Assembly (NCBI GenBank): GCA_017963105.1
Contig: JAGCTY010000031.1
Span: forward strand, 1-64,000
DNA length: 64,000 bases
Reading direction: 5' to 3'
Source: Lentisphaeria bacterium
GTDB taxonomy: Bacteria > Verrucomicrobiota > Lentisphaeria > Victivallales > UBA1829
A program made the translations under genes and the position numbers. Position 1 is the stretch's first letter. The number at the start of each line of letters is the position of its first letter. This document shows, one piece after another, positions 63,848 through 64,000 of this stretch. Below the pieces are notes generated by a model. It saw nothing but the letters and a program-made list of their open reading frames with translations, was not told the DNA's origin and did no database searches.

Positions 63848-64000
63848 TTAACGGAACGTGTCGGGCGAGGACGGCTGGATCCAGAGATGGAAGTCGATGG
63901 ACTTGCCGCCCACACGGAGCGTGAGCATGGTGTTCAGGCGGGTCAGCAGCAGGGCGTAGGGGACCTTCACGCTGCCGCCGGGGACGTTGACGGAGACGCA
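63848..64000 (-). CDS. C-terminal 50 residues of an unidentified protein
   Basis: A partial frame, open to the window edge and ending at TAA (63848-63850). The visible part reads ...V-N-V-P-G-G-S-V-K-V-P-Y-A-L-L-L-T-R-L-N..., then L-R-V-G-G-K-S-I-D-F-H-L-W-I-Q-P. It looks like a beta-rich C-terminal domain. It is 27 bases upstream of pyrE on the same strand. No family can be assigned. Confidence 0.6.
   Translation of the reverse strand, partial: CVSVNVPGGSVKVPYALLLTRLNTMLTLRVGGKSIDFHLWIQPSSPDTFR

Overview
The window is high-GC DNA from a Gram-negative bacterium. It probably belongs to the PVC superphylum and most resembles a Victivallis-like Lentisphaerota member, but this is inferred from gene content and no database search was possible. 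Supporting points are RNase HIII, a long SecA with an insertion, lipoproteins with lipoboxes, a DctPQM TRAP transporter, and many lineage-restricted secreted proteins. I saw no rRNA, tRNA or CRISPR array.

Layout: (1) 1-7726 is a compact minus-strand run read as ftsW, murG, a transmembrane Ser/Thr kinase, a PfkB-type sugar kinase, sppA, a Cas4/RecB-like Fe-S nuclease and the start of uvrB. (2) 8014-13350 holds a small lipoprotein, a three-gene remnant of a Mu-like phage head module (gp27-, gp29- and possibly gp37-like) and a large secreted protein. (3) 13555-18597 holds RNase HIII, class II fructose-bisphosphate aldolase and a TRAP transporter. (4) 18684-22201 is a minus-strand operon: a zinc-ribbon membrane protein, an alpha/beta-hydrolase lacking catalytic residues, and a MetF protein with a Cys-rich MetV-like tail. 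(5) 22421-25392 is xseB-mutS. (6) 25549-31943 holds secreted and membrane proteins, including three tandem pseudopilin-like paralogues, an Mpv17-like membrane protein and an AlgJ/AlgX-like lipoprotein. (7) 32083-35068 holds a PlsY-GpsA fusion and a divergent M24 peptidase. (8) 35096-54652 is an accessory region: a decayed AAA/DUF4143 gene, then plus-strand genes for secreted, lipidated or membrane proteins. (9) 54711-64000 is a minus-strand run: Bro-N/Fic protein, PP2C phosphatase, LPG-synthase-type flippase-like protein, trmL, a Sel1 protein, secA, pyrE and the end of an unknown gene.

The most unusual feature is in 40.2-53.6 kb. Seven copies of a ~39-bp element end in the ribosome-binding site of successive secreted-protein genes. 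In several copies the similarity continues through the start codon into the same signal-peptide coding sequence, while the mature proteins are unrelated or share only shuffled modules. Two copies carry an orphaned signal-peptide start followed by a duplicated promoter-plus-lipoprotein-leader block, and two supply the stop codon and last residues of the upstream gene. This looks like a leader-cassette system diversifying a surface or periplasmic gene family by recombination. A second candidate is the Fic gene, which lies between two copies of the 3' end of the PP2C gene.

The core genes support division and peptidoglycan precursor supply (ftsW, murG), phospholipid synthesis (plsY-gpsA), secretion (secA, sppA), repair (uvrB, xseB, mutS), and folate, sugar and pyrimidine metabolism. 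A kinase (3563-5326) and a PP2C phosphatase (55902-56726) could form a phosphosignalling pair, though they are 50 kb apart.
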